A DNA stretch of 51,932 bases. Source: an uncultured Shewanella sp. GTDB taxonomy: Bacteria; Pseudomonadota; Gammaproteobacteria; Enterobacterales; Shewanellaceae. Each line of letters starts with the position of its first letter. Positions within the stretch are counted from its first letter, which is position 1. Under the pieces are notes generated by a model. That model was not told where the DNA came from. It ran no database searches and saw only the letters and a program-made list of their open reading frames with translations. The position numbers and the translations under genes were made by a program. The DNA lies in contig NZ_CANLKR010000033.1 of the NCBI RefSeq assembly GCF_947491715.1, positions 1-51,932 on the forward strand. The letters are read 5' to 3'. Shown here piece by piece: positions 7,800-16,563 of this stretch.

Positions 7800-8723
7800 A
7801 TGAAAAATATTAATAGATTAACTAAGTGGCGTCACCTTTCTAGCGCGATTTCTGTGGCGGTTGTACTCATTTCTTTGAGTATTATTGCGGTGAAAGGGTT
7901 TAATTGGGGCTTAGACTTTACTGGTGGGGTTGTGGCTGAAGTAACCATGAGTCCTAAGATCACGGCCAGCGAAATTCAGCCCTTAATGAATGCGGCTTCT
8001 AAACAAGATGTGAGTGTGATTTCAGCTGGCGAGCCTGGACGATGGGTTATACGCTATGGCTTACCTGATAGCGTTAAAAACATCGATTCAAACAGTGAAA
8101 ATACTTCGGTATTAGATGTGAAGCAAGTTCTCAGCCCATTAGACAGTAACGTTAAGTTAATCAACTCAAGTGTCGTGGGGCCTCAAGTAGGGCAAGAACT
8201 TGCCGAGCAAGGGGGCTTAGCCTTATTGATTGCCATGCTGTGTATTTTGGGGTATTTGAGTTATCGGTTTGAGTGGCGCTTAGCGGCAGGCTCTCTATGT
8301 GCACTCATTCATGATGTCATTTTTGTGCTGGCTTTCTTTTCATTAAGTCAGATGGAATTTAACTTAACCGTATTGGCCGCCATATTGGCTATTCTAGGGT
8401 ATTCACTTAATGACTCGATTATTATTGCCGATAGAATTCGAGAAGTCTTGATTGCTAAACCCAATGCAAAAACGGCGGATTCAAATAATGAAGCTGTGGT
8501 AGCAACCTTTTCCCGTACTATGGTGACCTCTGGCACGACTTTATTGACTGTGGTGGCATTGTGGATCATGGGGGGAGCGCCACTAGAAGGATTCTCTATT
8601 GCCATGTTTATTGGTATTTTGACCGGCACTTGGTCATCCATTTCGGTAGGAACCGTGTTGCCAGAAAAATTAGGCTTATTACCTGAACATTATAAAATTG
8701 AAGCGTTACCAGAAACGCCGTAA
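7800..8723 (+). CDS. secF: Protein translocase subunit SecF
   Basis: A 307-aa SecF. The N-terminal membrane helix is followed by the hallmark NWGLDFTGGVVAEV. The periplasmic P4 domain and five C-terminal helices follow, with LGYSLNDSIIIADRIRE and FSRTMVTSGTTLLTVV. Its start is 3 bases after the secD stop. A near-perfect bidirectional terminator at 8757 ends the operon. The residues after the last helix are short, as usual. Confidence 0.95.
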   Translation: MKNINRLTKWRHLSSAISVAVVLISLSIIAVKGFNWGLDFTGGVVAEVTMSPKITASEIQPLMNAASKQDVSVISAGEPGRWVIRYGLPDSVKNIDSNSENTSVLDVKQVLSPLDSNVKLINSSVVGPQVGQELAEQGGLALLIAMLCILGYLSYRFEWRLAAGSLCALIHDVIFVLAFFSLSQMEFNLTVLAAILAILGYSLNDSIIIADRIREVLIAKPNAKTADSNNEAVVATFSRTMVTSGTTLLTVVALWIMGGAPLEGFSIAMFIGILTGTWSSISVGTVLPEKLGLLPEHYKIEALPETP

Positions 8724-8756
8724 TTTATAGTGGCTGTTGATCTTTTGTTTTTCATC

Positions 8757-8785
8757 AAAAAAGCCGCTATCGATAGCGGCTTTTT
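8757..8785. terminator. Bidirectional terminator between secF and yhbY
   Basis: A perfect inverted repeat centred on ATCGAT: GCCGCTATCGATAGCGGC flanked by A and T runs. With A tracts on one side and T tracts on the other it can end both the rightward secDF transcript and the leftward yhbY transcript. Confidence 0.88.
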
Positions 8786-8804
8786 ATTGATTGATCTAAG
8801 TCGA

Positions 8805-9107
8805 TCACTTACGCGCTTGTGGGACCGCGATCTTCATTTCTTCAGATTGACGGAATAAAACGAGCACATGACCTATCATTTGGACTTTTACGGCTTGTGT
8901 TTCACGGATAATGGCATCGACGATTGCATTTTTTAGCTCTCTATCGCTAGAGGCTACTTTCACTTTAATCAGTTCATGATGAGAGAGTGCGCTATCAATT
9001 TCAGCCAGTACACCTTCAGTTAGACCATTAGAACCAAGCATCACTACAGGCTTTAAACTGTGGGCTAAGCCTTTTAAGTGTTGTTTTTGTTTGGTTGTTA
9101 AGTTCAT
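8805..9107 (-). CDS. yhbY: Ribosome-assembly RNA-binding protein YhbY (CRM domain)
   Basis: A 100-aa single CRM (KH-like) domain protein that binds pre-50S particles. The family signature GLAHSLKPVVMLGSNGLTEG contains the GxxG-type RNA-binding loop. Length is normal. It is divergent from rlmE, another 50S maturation gene, with 92 bp between starts, the classic gammaproteobacterial arrangement. It converges on secF through a shared terminator. Confidence 0.95.
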   Translation of the reverse strand: MNLTTKQKQHLKGLAHSLKPVVMLGSNGLTEGVLAEIDSALSHHELIKVKVASSDRELKNAIVDAIIRETQAVKVQMIGHVLVLFRQSEEMKIAVPQARK

Positions 9108-9199
9108 TTATACCAACTTTATGCTGAGTTACTGTTGAAAAGACGCTATTCTACCCTTATATAGCCCTTATGTAACTCTCATTTGTTGCGGATTTTTAA

Positions 9200-9829
9200 A
9201 TGTCAGGTAAAAAACGAACAGCGAGTTCGTCTCGTTGGATGCAAGAACATTTTGATGATCATTATGTTAAATTAGCTCAGAAACGAGGTTTACGTTCGCG
9301 TGCCGCGTTTAAATTAGAAGAAATCCAAGACAAGGATAAATTAATCCGTCAAGGCATGACTGTGGTGGATTTAGGGGCTGCGCCGGGAGGCTGGTCTCAA
9401 GTGGCAGTGAAATTAGCAGGAGATTCAGGTAAAGTGATTGCCTGTGATATCCTTCCTATGGATCCTATCGTTGGCGTTGATTTTTTGCAGGGGGACTTTC
9501 GAGAAGAGAAAGTCCTTGACGCATTATTAACGCGAGTCGGTGATGCAAAAGTGGATGTGGTGCTGTCAGATATGGCACCGAACATGAGTGGCTCGGGTGG
9601 CGTTGATCAGCCAAGAGCCATGTATTTAGTTGAGTTAGCATTGGATATGTGTCATCAAGTTTTGGCACCAAATGGTTGTTTTGCCGTTAAAGTTTTTCAG
9701 GGGGAAGGCTTTGATGACTATATGAAAGCAGTAAAGCAAGCATTTAAAACCGTAAAAACACGTAAGCCGGACTCTTCACGTGCGCGTTCTCGTGAAGTCT
9801 ATTTAGTGGCGACAGGGTACAAGTTGTAG
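9200..9829 (+). CDS. rlmE: 23S rRNA U2552 2'-O-methyltransferase RlmE (FtsJ/RrmJ)
   Basis: A 209-aa Rossmann-fold SAM methyltransferase that methylates the ribose of U2552 in the A-loop of 23S rRNA in the 50S subunit. The SAM-binding LGAAPGGWSQVA and the catalytic context LSDMAPNMSG are clear. The conserved K-D-K-E catalytic set appears intact, including KVFQGEGFD and SRARSREVYLVA. It is upstream of ftsH with a 31-bp gap. In E. coli this pair is heat-shock controlled; I did not identify a sigma32 promoter here. Confidence 0.97.
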   Translation: MSGKKRTASSSRWMQEHFDDHYVKLAQKRGLRSRAAFKLEEIQDKDKLIRQGMTVVDLGAAPGGWSQVAVKLAGDSGKVIACDILPMDPIVGVDFLQGDFREEKVLDALLTRVGDAKVDVVLSDMAPNMSGSGGVDQPRAMYLVELALDMCHQVLAPNGCFAVKVFQGEGFDDYMKAVKQAFKTVKTRKPDSSRARSREVYLVATGYKL

Positions 9830-9884
9830 TACCCTAAGCTTAGTAACCGAAAGACTGAAAATGAGGTCTAGTAATTTGAGTGAT

Positions 9885-11858
9885 ATGGCAAAAAATTTAA
9901 TTCTCTGGGTTGTTATCGCTGTGGTGCTGATATCAGTCTTCCAGGGCTATTCCCCCTCTTCGCAATCGACGCAGAAGATGGATTATTCTACCTTTTTAGA
10001 TGATGTGCGTACTGGACAGATAGGATCAGTCCAAATACAAAGTGATCAACGTACGATTGATGGCGTGAAAACCAATGGTGATAAATTCACCACTATTATG
10101 CCTATTTATGATCAAGACTTAATTAATGATCTTGATCGTAAAGGCGTCAAGATGAAAGGTGAAGAAGCTGAGAAATCAGGCTTCTTAACACAAATCTTTA
10201 TTTCTTGGTTCCCAATGCTGCTGTTGATCGGTGTTTGGATATTCTTTATGCGCCAAATGCAAGGTGGTGGCGGTAAAGGCGCGATGTCATTTGGTAAGAG
10301 TAAAGCCAAATTGATGGGGGAGGAACAAATTAAAACCACCTTTGGCGATGTTGCAGGTTGTGACGAAGCCAAAGAAGACGTGAAAGAATTGGTGGATTAC
10401 TTAAAAGAGCCGACTCGCTTTCAAAAGTTGGGTGGTCGTATTCCAACAGGCGTGCTGCTAGTGGGCCCACCAGGTACAGGTAAAACCTTATTAGCAAAAG
10501 CCATTGCAGGCGAAGCTAAAGTGCCTTTCTTCACGATCTCAGGTTCAGATTTCGTTGAAATGTTTGTCGGTGTGGGTGCATCTCGCGTGCGTGACATGTT
10601 TGAGCAAGCAAAAAAATCAGCGCCTTGCATCATTTTTATCGATGAAATCGATGCTGTGGGTCGTCAACGTGGCGCCGGTGTTGGTGGTGGTCATGATGAG
10701 CGTGAGCAAACCTTGAACCAAATGTTGGTTGAAATGGATGGTTTTGAAGGTAATGAAGGGGTGATAGTGATCGCCGCGACTAACCGTCCAGACGTATTGG
10801 ATGCCGCATTGCTGCGTCCAGGTCGTTTTGACCGTCAAGTGGTTGTGGGTTTACCTGATGTTCGTGGTCGTGAACAAATTTTGAAAGTGCACATGCGTAA
10901 AGTGCCGTTAGCCGATGGTGTAAAAGCCAGCGTGATTGCACGGGGTACACCCGGATTTTCAGGGGCTGATTTAGCCAACCTTGTAAATGAAGCAGCCCTC
11001 TTTGCTGCCCGTGGTAACCGCCGCTTGGTGAGCATGGAAGAGTTTGAAAGCGCAAAAGATAAAATCATGATGGGCGCTGAGCGCCGCACTATGGTGATGT
11101 CTGAAGAAGAAAAAGAAATGACCGCCTATCATGAAGCCGGTCATGCCATCGTGGGCTGTTTAGTGCCTGAGCACGATCCTGTGCATAAGGTGACAATTAT
11201 TCCACGTGGCCGTGCACTCGGGGTGACTTTCTTCTTACCCGAAGCGGATCAGATCAGTCAAAGTCGACGTAAACTTGAGAGTCAAATTTCGGTTGCTTAC
11301 GGTGGACGTTTGGCCGAAGAAATTATTTATGGCAGCGAGAAGGTGTCCACAGGTGCCTCTCAAGACATTAAATATGCGACGTCAATTGCTCGTAACATGG
11401 TCACTCAGTGGGGGTTTTCTGAGAAGTTAGGACCTGTACTTTATGCTGAAGATGATAATGAAGTGTTCTTAGGGCGTAGCATGGGTAAAACCCAACATAT
11501 GTCAGATGACACTGCGAGTATTATCGATGCTGAAGTGAAGCAGATCATTGAAGAAAACTATGACAGAGCCAGTCGTTTTCTTAATGACAATATGGACATA
11601 TTACACGCGATGAAAGACGCGTTAATGAAATATGAGACCATTGATGCTGATCAAATTGATGATTTAATGGAAAGACGTGAAGTACGCAAGCCTGCTGAAT
11701 GGCAAAAGGATGAAGATAGCTCAAATGACAATGGTACAAATGATGCCGATGGTGAGGAAGCCTCTACGCAATCAGCAGAGCCAGTTGTTTCCAGTGATAC
11801 ATCTTCAGATCCTAAGCCTGATGATAAAGGGGATGCGACAGAGTCTCCTGCAAAATAA
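9885..11858 (+). CDS. ftsH: ATP-dependent membrane zinc protease FtsH
   Basis: An AAA+ protease of the inner membrane that degrades LpxC, sigma32 and unassembled membrane proteins. The open frame extends to 9861, but ATG 9885 gives the family N-terminus MAKNLILW, so I place the start there (657 aa). Two membrane helices (about 5-20 and 95-115) enclose a periplasmic domain. Walker A GPPGTGKT, Walker B IIFIDEIDAVG, the SRH region and the zinc site HEAGH are all present. The C-terminal tail is acidic and low-complexity (Ser/Asp/Glu-rich). An intrinsic terminator follows. Confidence 0.97.
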   Translation: MAKNLILWVVIAVVLISVFQGYSPSSQSTQKMDYSTFLDDVRTGQIGSVQIQSDQRTIDGVKTNGDKFTTIMPIYDQDLINDLDRKGVKMKGEEAEKSGFLTQIFISWFPMLLLIGVWIFFMRQMQGGGGKGAMSFGKSKAKLMGEEQIKTTFGDVAGCDEAKEDVKELVDYLKEPTRFQKLGGRIPTGVLLVGPPGTGKTLLAKAIAGEAKVPFFTISGSDFVEMFVGVGASRVRDMFEQAKKSAPCIIFIDEIDAVGRQRGAGVGGGHDEREQTLNQMLVEMDGFEGNEGVIVIAATNRPDVLDAALLRPGRFDRQVVVGLPDVRGREQILKVHMRKVPLADGVKASVIARGTPGFSGADLANLVNEAALFAARGNRRLVSMEEFESAKDKIMMGAERRTMVMSEEEKEMTAYHEAGHAIVGCLVPEHDPVHKVTIIPRGRALGVTFFLPEADQISQSRRKLESQISVAYGGRLAEEIIYGSEKVSTGASQDIKYATSIARNMVTQWGFSEKLGPVLYAEDDNEVFLGRSMGKTQHMSDDTASIIDAEVKQIIEENYDRASRFLNDNMDILHAMKDALMKYETIDADQIDDLMERREVRKPAEWQKDEDSSNDNGTNDADGEEASTQSAEPVVSSDTSSDPKPDDKGDATESPAK

Positions 11859-11907
11859 TCAGAGACTTATTGCCTAGCATCTCTGTTTAAGCGAGTAATC
11901 TAAATAG

Positions 11908-11940
11908 AAGAAAACCCCATTTTGGGGTTTTCTTGTTTCT
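11908..11940 (+). terminator. Intrinsic terminator of ftsH
   Basis: AAGAAAACCCCA (11908-11919) pairs with TGGGGTTTTCTT (11923-11934) around a 3-nt loop, followed by TGTTTCT. folP starts within about 50 bp, so folP needs either read-through or a promoter overlapping this site. Confidence 0.85.
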
Positions 11941-11988
11941 ATCGATGTGATATCCCGTGGTTTAAGTGTTTTTGAAGGAAAGTATTCA

Positions 11989-12837
11989 GTGTTTGAATTA
12001 AAAAATAAGCAAAAAGCATTAAGCTTAACGTCTCCTTTAGTGATGGGAATCATCAATGTGACACCGGATTCCTTTTCCGATGGTGGCCGTTTTTCTCAGT
12101 TTGAAAAAGCGTGTCAGCAGGCCGATAAACTCATTAAAGAAGGCGCCAAGCTCATAGATGTGGGTGGGGAATCTACTCGACCAGGTGCTGATGAAGTGAG
12201 CTTGCAAGAGGAATTGGCGCGAGTGATCCCACTCATTGAATATGTACAGAATAAACATCAAGATATTTGGATATCCATTGATACCAGTAAACCTGAGGTG
12301 ATGGAGCAAGCGATTATGGCGGGCGCTGACATGATTAATGATGTTCGCGCGCTGCAAATGCCTAATGCACTAGAGGTTGCGGCGCGTTTACAGGTACCAG
12401 TGTGTCTAATGCATATGCAAGGCGAGCCTAAAAATATGCAGGCATCACCCAAATATCAAGATGTGATCCAAGATGTTAAAGCCTTCTTTGAAGCAAGGGG
12501 GCAAGCGTGTTTGAAGGCAGGTATTAAGCGTGAAAATATCCTTATTGATCCCGGATTTGGCTTTGGTAAAAGCTTAGGGCATAATTTCGAGCTATTGGGA
12601 CGTTTATCAGAATTTCATGTATTAGGCTTTCCTTTGTTAATTGGTTTATCACGTAAAAGTATGTTTGGTCATTTACTTGATCGAGATGTTTCTGAAAGGT
12701 TGTCGGCGAGTTTAGCGGGGAATTTGCTGGCCGCTCAAGCCGGCGCCCATATTTTACGGGTACATGATGTATTAGAGACGCAAGATGTCTTATCGGTATT
12801 AAATGAGAGTCAGCAATTCAAGTTTGTAAATAACTAA
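11989..12837 (+). CDS. folP: Dihydropteroate synthase FolP
   Basis: Condenses p-aminobenzoate with dihydropterin pyrophosphate in folate synthesis; the sulfonamide target. A TIM barrel with NVTPDSFSDGG, GGESTRPGA and LIDPGFGFGKS. The open frame reaches GTG 11947, but GTG 11989 has AAGGA about nine bases upstream and gives 282 aa, the E. coli length, so I prefer it. The key loop and sulfonamide-contact regions look unmodified. It is followed after about 130 bp by glmM, the usual order. Confidence 0.95.
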   Translation: MFELKNKQKALSLTSPLVMGIINVTPDSFSDGGRFSQFEKACQQADKLIKEGAKLIDVGGESTRPGADEVSLQEELARVIPLIEYVQNKHQDIWISIDTSKPEVMEQAIMAGADMINDVRALQMPNALEVAARLQVPVCLMHMQGEPKNMQASPKYQDVIQDVKAFFEARGQACLKAGIKRENILIDPGFGFGKSLGHNFELLGRLSEFHVLGFPLLIGLSRKSMFGHLLDRDVSERLSASLAGNLLAAQAGAHILRVHDVLETQDVLSVLNESQQFKFVNN

Positions 12838-12970
12838 ACATGAATTGATGATCAAGATAACATTTTATTTTTGTGGTATGAAATATTATTAGGTTAATTT
12901 GGGCCTTTGCTGACTCATTAATTTCAATAATGAATATAGTTAAGTGGGCTTCAATGAGAGAAGGCCACTA

Positions 12971-14314
12971 ATGGAGAAAAACGTGAGAAAATTTTTTGGT
13001 ACGGATGGTATTCGTGGCAAGGTTGGGGCAGGAAAAATGACCCCAGAGCTAGCATTAAAGTTGGGCTGGGCAGCAGGCCGAGTTTTATCTCGTGCAGGCA
13101 CAAAAAAAGTGATTATCGGAAAAGATACTCGAATTTCAGGTTACTTATTTGAATCGGCAATGGAAGCGGGATTAAGTGCTGCAGGTTTGAGCGTCATGTT
13201 AGTCGGCCCGATGCCGACTCCTGCTATTGCTTATTTAACACGAACCTTTCGCGCTGAAGCGGGGGTCGTGATCAGTGCATCCCATAATCCTTACTACGAT
13301 AATGGTATTAAGTTCTTCTCAAATGACGGCAGTAAATTAGATGATGAGGTTGAGCTGGCGATTGAAGCAGAACTGGATAAGCCTTTAGAATGTGTAGAAT
13401 CACATTTGCTGGGTAAGGTCTCTCGTATTGATGATGCTGCCGGGCGATATATTGAGTATTGTAAAGGTCACTTTCCAGCAGAGCACACACTAGAAGGACT
13501 TAAAATTGTGGTCGATTGCGCCCATGGTGCGACTTATCATATTGCCCCTAATGTTTTTAGAGAGCTAGGGGCAGAGGTTATTGCCATTGGTGATAAACCT
13601 GATGGACTTAATATTAACCATGAGGTGGGTGCCACATCCATGGGGAAAATTTGTGAAACCGTGATTGCAGAGCATGCAGATTTAGGCATCGCCATTGATG
13701 GTGATGGTGATCGCATCATGATGGTCGACAGGCAAGGTCGTGTCATTGATGGTGATGAAATTCTATATATTTTAGCCAGTGATGCTCAATCTCGTGGCGT
13801 ATTAAAAGGAGGGGTCGTTGGCACCTTAATGTCTAACTTAGGGCTCGAGTTGGCCCTAAAAGAATTAGATATTCCTTTCGCTCGTTCTAAAGTGGGCGAT
13901 CGTTATGTGATGGAACTGCTTAAAGAACGCGATTGGCGAATTGGCGGTGAAAATTCGGGTCATATTCTGAATTTAGATCATGGTACAACAGGTGATGGTA
14001 TTGTTGCGGGTATTTTGGTCTTGGCTGCGATGCAGCGCAGTGGTAAAAGTCTTGAAGCATTGACGGCGAAAATGAGCATGCTACCGCAAGTGCTTGTGAA
14101 TGTTCGTTTTGAGGGAGAGAGCGATCCCTTATCATCCAATCAAGTTTTAGCCGCGAAAGAAGCAGTTGAAACTCAGTTAGGTGCACGAGGGCGAGTCTTA
14201 CTTAGAAAATCAGGAACTGAACCTTTATTGCGTGTTATGGTTGAGGGTGATGAAAAAGGAAAAGTGATGGAACATGCTCATTTTATTGCAGAAGCGGTAA
14301 GAAGTTTAGTATGA
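12971..14314 (+). CDS. glmM: Phosphoglucosamine mutase GlmM
   Basis: Interconverts glucosamine-6-P and glucosamine-1-P for UDP-GlcNAc, peptidoglycan and LPS. The alpha-D-phosphohexomutase fold shows FFGTDGIRGKVG at the N-terminus, the phosphoserine loop ISASHNPYYDNG, the metal loop DGDGDR and the phosphate loop RKSGTEPLLRVM. ATG 12971 has AGAGAAGG at six-base spacing and gives 447 aa. GTG 12983, preceded by GGAG, is a close alternative giving the conserved V/M-RKFFGTDG start. An upstream extension to 12944 is less likely. Confidence 0.96.
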   Translation: MEKNVRKFFGTDGIRGKVGAGKMTPELALKLGWAAGRVLSRAGTKKVIIGKDTRISGYLFESAMEAGLSAAGLSVMLVGPMPTPAIAYLTRTFRAEAGVVISASHNPYYDNGIKFFSNDGSKLDDEVELAIEAELDKPLECVESHLLGKVSRIDDAAGRYIEYCKGHFPAEHTLEGLKIVVDCAHGATYHIAPNVFRELGAEVIAIGDKPDGLNINHEVGATSMGKICETVIAEHADLGIAIDGDGDRIMMVDRQGRVIDGDEILYILASDAQSRGVLKGGVVGTLMSNLGLELALKELDIPFARSKVGDRYVMELLKERDWRIGGENSGHILNLDHGTTGDGIVAGILVLAAMQRSGKSLEALTAKMSMLPQVLVNVRFEGESDPLSSNQVLAAKEAVETQLGARGRVLLRKSGTEPLLRVMVEGDEKGKVMEHAHFIAEAVRSLV

Positions 14315-14446
14315 TCCAATTTTAACCGATATCAGAGTTTGCTGTATCGTAGAAGATCAAGGAACGGGTTTTATCATGTATTGAACCCGCTTCGCATAAA
14401 AAGTAGCCGTACGAGCCCATTTAAACAAAAATAATGCTTTTAGCTA

Positions 14447-14475
14447 TTGTAACTTAACTAGGGGTTCGCTATTAT
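14447..14475 (+). promoter_or_regulatory. Predicted sigma70 promoter for tpiA-secG
   Basis: TTGTAA (14447-14452), exactly 17 bp, then TATTAT (14470-14475), about 25 bp upstream of the tpiA start. It would also drive secG and possibly the tRNAs. Confidence 0.6.
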
Positions 14476-14501
14476 TCACGCCGCTTTCAGAGGAGATGGT
14501 G

Positions 14502-15284
14502 ATGACACAAAGACGTCCGATGGTTGCAGGTAACTGGAAAATGAATGGCGATGCAAATTTAGCGAGTGCTTTATTTGTGGAGTTTACTAAACAGTTGTCA
14601 GCAGAAAGTCCAGAAGTAGTGTTATGTCCGCCAACAATTTATCTTGGAAGCGTAAAGCAAGCGTTTGATGCTTCAGAACTTGACTTCAAGTCAAGTGTGA
14701 TAAAGCTAGGTGCGCAATCTGTCAGTGAATATGACAAAGGTGCTTATACTGGCGAGATATCAGCGTCAATGTTAAAAGATTCAGGATGCCAATATGTGAT
14801 TATTGGGCACTCCGAAAGACGCAATCATTTTGGTGAAACCAGTGATGTGATTGCTGAAAAATTTGCTGCTGCAAAAGAAAAAGGCTTGATACCGATACTG
14901 TGTATGGGAGAATCAGCCGAAGAGCGAGGAGCAAATCAAACATTTAACGTCATAAGCAATGAAATTGATACCATTATCGCAAGAAATGGTATTAATGCTT
15001 TTGATAAAGCCGTTATCGCTTATGAGCCACTTTGGGCCATAGGAACGGGTAACAGCGCTACGCCTGAGCAGGCACAAGAAGTGCATGGGTTTATTCGCAA
15101 GCGTCTGCTAGAAGGATCTCCATCAATTGGAGAAAACATTAGGATATTGTACGGTGGTAGCGTAACACCGAGTAACGCAGCAGATTTATTTGCTCAACCT
15201 GATGTAGACGGTGGTTTAATTGGCGGTGTAAGTCTTAAACCTACCGATTTTCTCAGTTTATGTACAATAGCGATGAGCGTGTAA
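14502..15284 (+). CDS. tpiA: Triosephosphate isomerase TpiA
   Basis: Interconverts dihydroxyacetone phosphate and glyceraldehyde-3-P. The TIM barrel shows the catalytic Lys in AGNWKMNG, His in IIGHSERR and Glu in AYEPLWAIGTG, plus the phosphate loop LYGGSV. The open frame begins at ATG 14496, but AGGAG directly abuts that codon. ATG 14502 has correct six-base spacing and gives MTQRRPMVAGNWKMNG, so it is preferred (260 aa). It also takes in the glyceraldehyde-3-P made by deoC in this window. secG begins one base after its stop. Confidence 0.97.
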   Translation: MTQRRPMVAGNWKMNGDANLASALFVEFTKQLSAESPEVVLCPPTIYLGSVKQAFDASELDFKSSVIKLGAQSVSEYDKGAYTGEISASMLKDSGCQYVIIGHSERRNHFGETSDVIAEKFAAAKEKGLIPILCMGESAEERGANQTFNVISNEIDTIIARNGINAFDKAVIAYEPLWAIGTGNSATPEQAQEVHGFIRKRLLEGSPSIGENIRILYGGSVTPSNAADLFAQPDVDGGLIGGVSLKPTDFLSLCTIAMSV

Positions 15285-15285
15285 T

Positions 15286-15636
15286 ATGTATGAAGTTTTA
15301 ATGGTAGTTTACTTGTTGGTGGCATTAGGGCTAATTGGTCTAATCCTTATTCAGCAAGGCAAAGGTGCAGATATGGGAGCCTCATTTGGCGCCGGTGCTT
15401 CTGCAACTTTATTCGGGTCTTCAGGATCGGGTAATTTTTTAACCCGTTCGACCGCAATTTTAGCCATTGCATTTTTTGCTTTAAGTTTAACGATTGGTAA
15501 CTTAAGTGCTAATCATACTAAAGCAGAGGATCAGTGGAATGATTTAGGTAATAATGCTGCACCAGCGACAGAGCAAGTGCAACAGAAAACAGATAAATCT
15601 GAGAATACTGAAAATAATTCAAGTATTCCTGATTAA
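15286..15636 (+). CDS. secG: Preprotein translocase subunit SecG
   Basis: A 116-aa SecG, the small two-helix subunit of SecYEG. Helix one is at about 3-22, the loop contains IQQGKGADMGASFGAGASATLFGSSG with the family GKGADMG and FG repeats, and helix two is at about 58-75. An acidic, Gln/Asn-rich tail follows. It starts one base after the tpiA stop, so it is translationally coupled. The tRNA-Leu gene begins 10 bp downstream, as in E. coli. Confidence 0.95.
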   Translation: MYEVLMVVYLLVALGLIGLILIQQGKGADMGASFGAGASATLFGSSGSGNFLTRSTAILAIAFFALSLTIGNLSANHTKAEDQWNDLGNNAAPATEQVQQKTDKSENTENNSSIPD

Positions 15637-15646
15637 ACCAGGTGTC

Positions 15647-15733
15647 GCCGAGGTGGCGAAATTGGTAGACGCGCAGCCTTGAGGTGGCTGTGACTTAACG
15701 GTCGTGCGGGTTCAAGTCCCGCTCTCGGCACCA
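15647..15733 (+). tRNA. tRNA-Leu (anticodon GAG)
   Basis: An 87-nt class II tRNA with encoded CCA. The acceptor arms GCCGAGG and TCTCGGC pair with one G-U. The anticodon stem CAGCC/GGCTG holds loop TTGAGGT, anticodon GAG. The T arm has GGTTCAAGTCC. It corresponds to E. coli leuU between secG and metY. Confidence 0.97.
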
Positions 15734-15740
15734 AAGTTAG

Positions 15741-15830
15741 GATTTTATTGGTAATAAAATCAAATTTTAATAAAGTGAAAAGATTTTGAGCTTTATTATT
15801 GCAAGTATCAATATTTATCAATATACTTGC
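15741..15830 (+). other. Two hairpins in the inter-tRNA spacer
   Basis: GATTTTATT (15741-15749) pairs perfectly with AATAAAATC (15753-15761). GCAAGTAT (15801-15808) pairs with ATACTTGC (15823-15830). Neither is followed by a T tract, so they may be processing elements for the tRNA precursor rather than terminators. Confidence 0.4.
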
Positions 15831-15840
15831 AAACAGTTGA

Positions 15841-15917
<77 letters not shown>

Positions 15918-15976
15918 GTTTTAAGTGATTTTTTTGAGTTTTTCACTTAGACCTGTTACAGGTGATACACATGTTA

Positions 15977-16003
15977 ACCTCGTCATTACGGGGTTTTTTG
16001 TTA
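15977..16003 (+). terminator. Intrinsic terminator 1 between tRNA-fMet and rimP
   Basis: ACCTCG (15977-15982) pairs with CGGGGT (15989-15994, one G-U) and is followed by a T6-G-TT tract. It could attenuate read-through into rimP-nusA-infB. Confidence 0.6.
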
Positions 16004-16044
16004 TCTGTGACTTATCAAATTGCCGCATTCGTGGGGTTGTACTG

Positions 16045-16065
16045 GGGCTTTAAGCCCTTTTTTGT
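16045..16065 (+). terminator. Intrinsic terminator 2 just upstream of rimP
   Basis: GGGCT (16045-16049) pairs with AGCCC (16053-16057), followed by T6GT5. It ends only about 20 bp before the rimP start, so it must be read through or antiterminated for rimP-nusA-infB expression. Confidence 0.65.
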
Positions 16066-16081
16066 TTTTCTGGGGGTAACC

Positions 16082-16537
16082 TTGGCTACATTAGAACGCA
16101 AATTGGAACAAATGCTGACCGCACCCGTTGAAGCCTTAGGGCATGAGCTTTGGGGGATAGAATATATCCAAGCAGGCAAGCATTCTGTTGTGCGCCTTTA
16201 TATAGACAATGAAAAAGGTATCTTTGTTGATGATTGTGCAAATGTGAGTCGTCAAGTAAGTGCTGTATTAGATGTCGAAGATCCAATTTCAACAGAGTAT
16301 ACATTAGAAGTCTCCTCCCCAGGTGTTGAACGTCCTTTGTTTAATGCCAAGCAATATGAAGCCTATCTGGGAGAGACAATCAAAGTACAAGTGACCATGC
16401 CTGTGGCAGGTAGTCGTAACTTAAAAGGCACGATTACTGGCATTGAAGGTCAAATGCTTTCTCTTATGGTAGAAGGTAAAGAATTGATAATCGCTTTGGA
16501 TAATATCCGTAAAAGCAATTTAATCGTTAAGTTTTGA
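16082..16537 (+). CDS. rimP: 30S ribosome maturation factor RimP
   Basis: Needed for 30S subunit maturation. The open frame reaches 15962, but the upstream part lies in the terminator region and does not look like RimP. TTG 16082, preceded by GGGGG, gives (M)ATLERKLEQMLTAPVEALG, which matches the family N-terminus, and 151 aa, the E. coli size. Conserved DDCANVSRQVSAVLDVEDPI and LEVSSPGVERPLF are clear. nusA follows within about 26 bp. Confidence 0.93.
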   Translation: MATLERKLEQMLTAPVEALGHELWGIEYIQAGKHSVVRLYIDNEKGIFVDDCANVSRQVSAVLDVEDPISTEYTLEVSSPGVERPLFNAKQYEAYLGETIKVQVTMPVAGSRNLKGTITGIEGQMLSLMVEGKELIIALDNIRKSNLIVKF

Positions 16538-16563
16538 TGGATTCAGGTGAACGAGGCAAGAGG

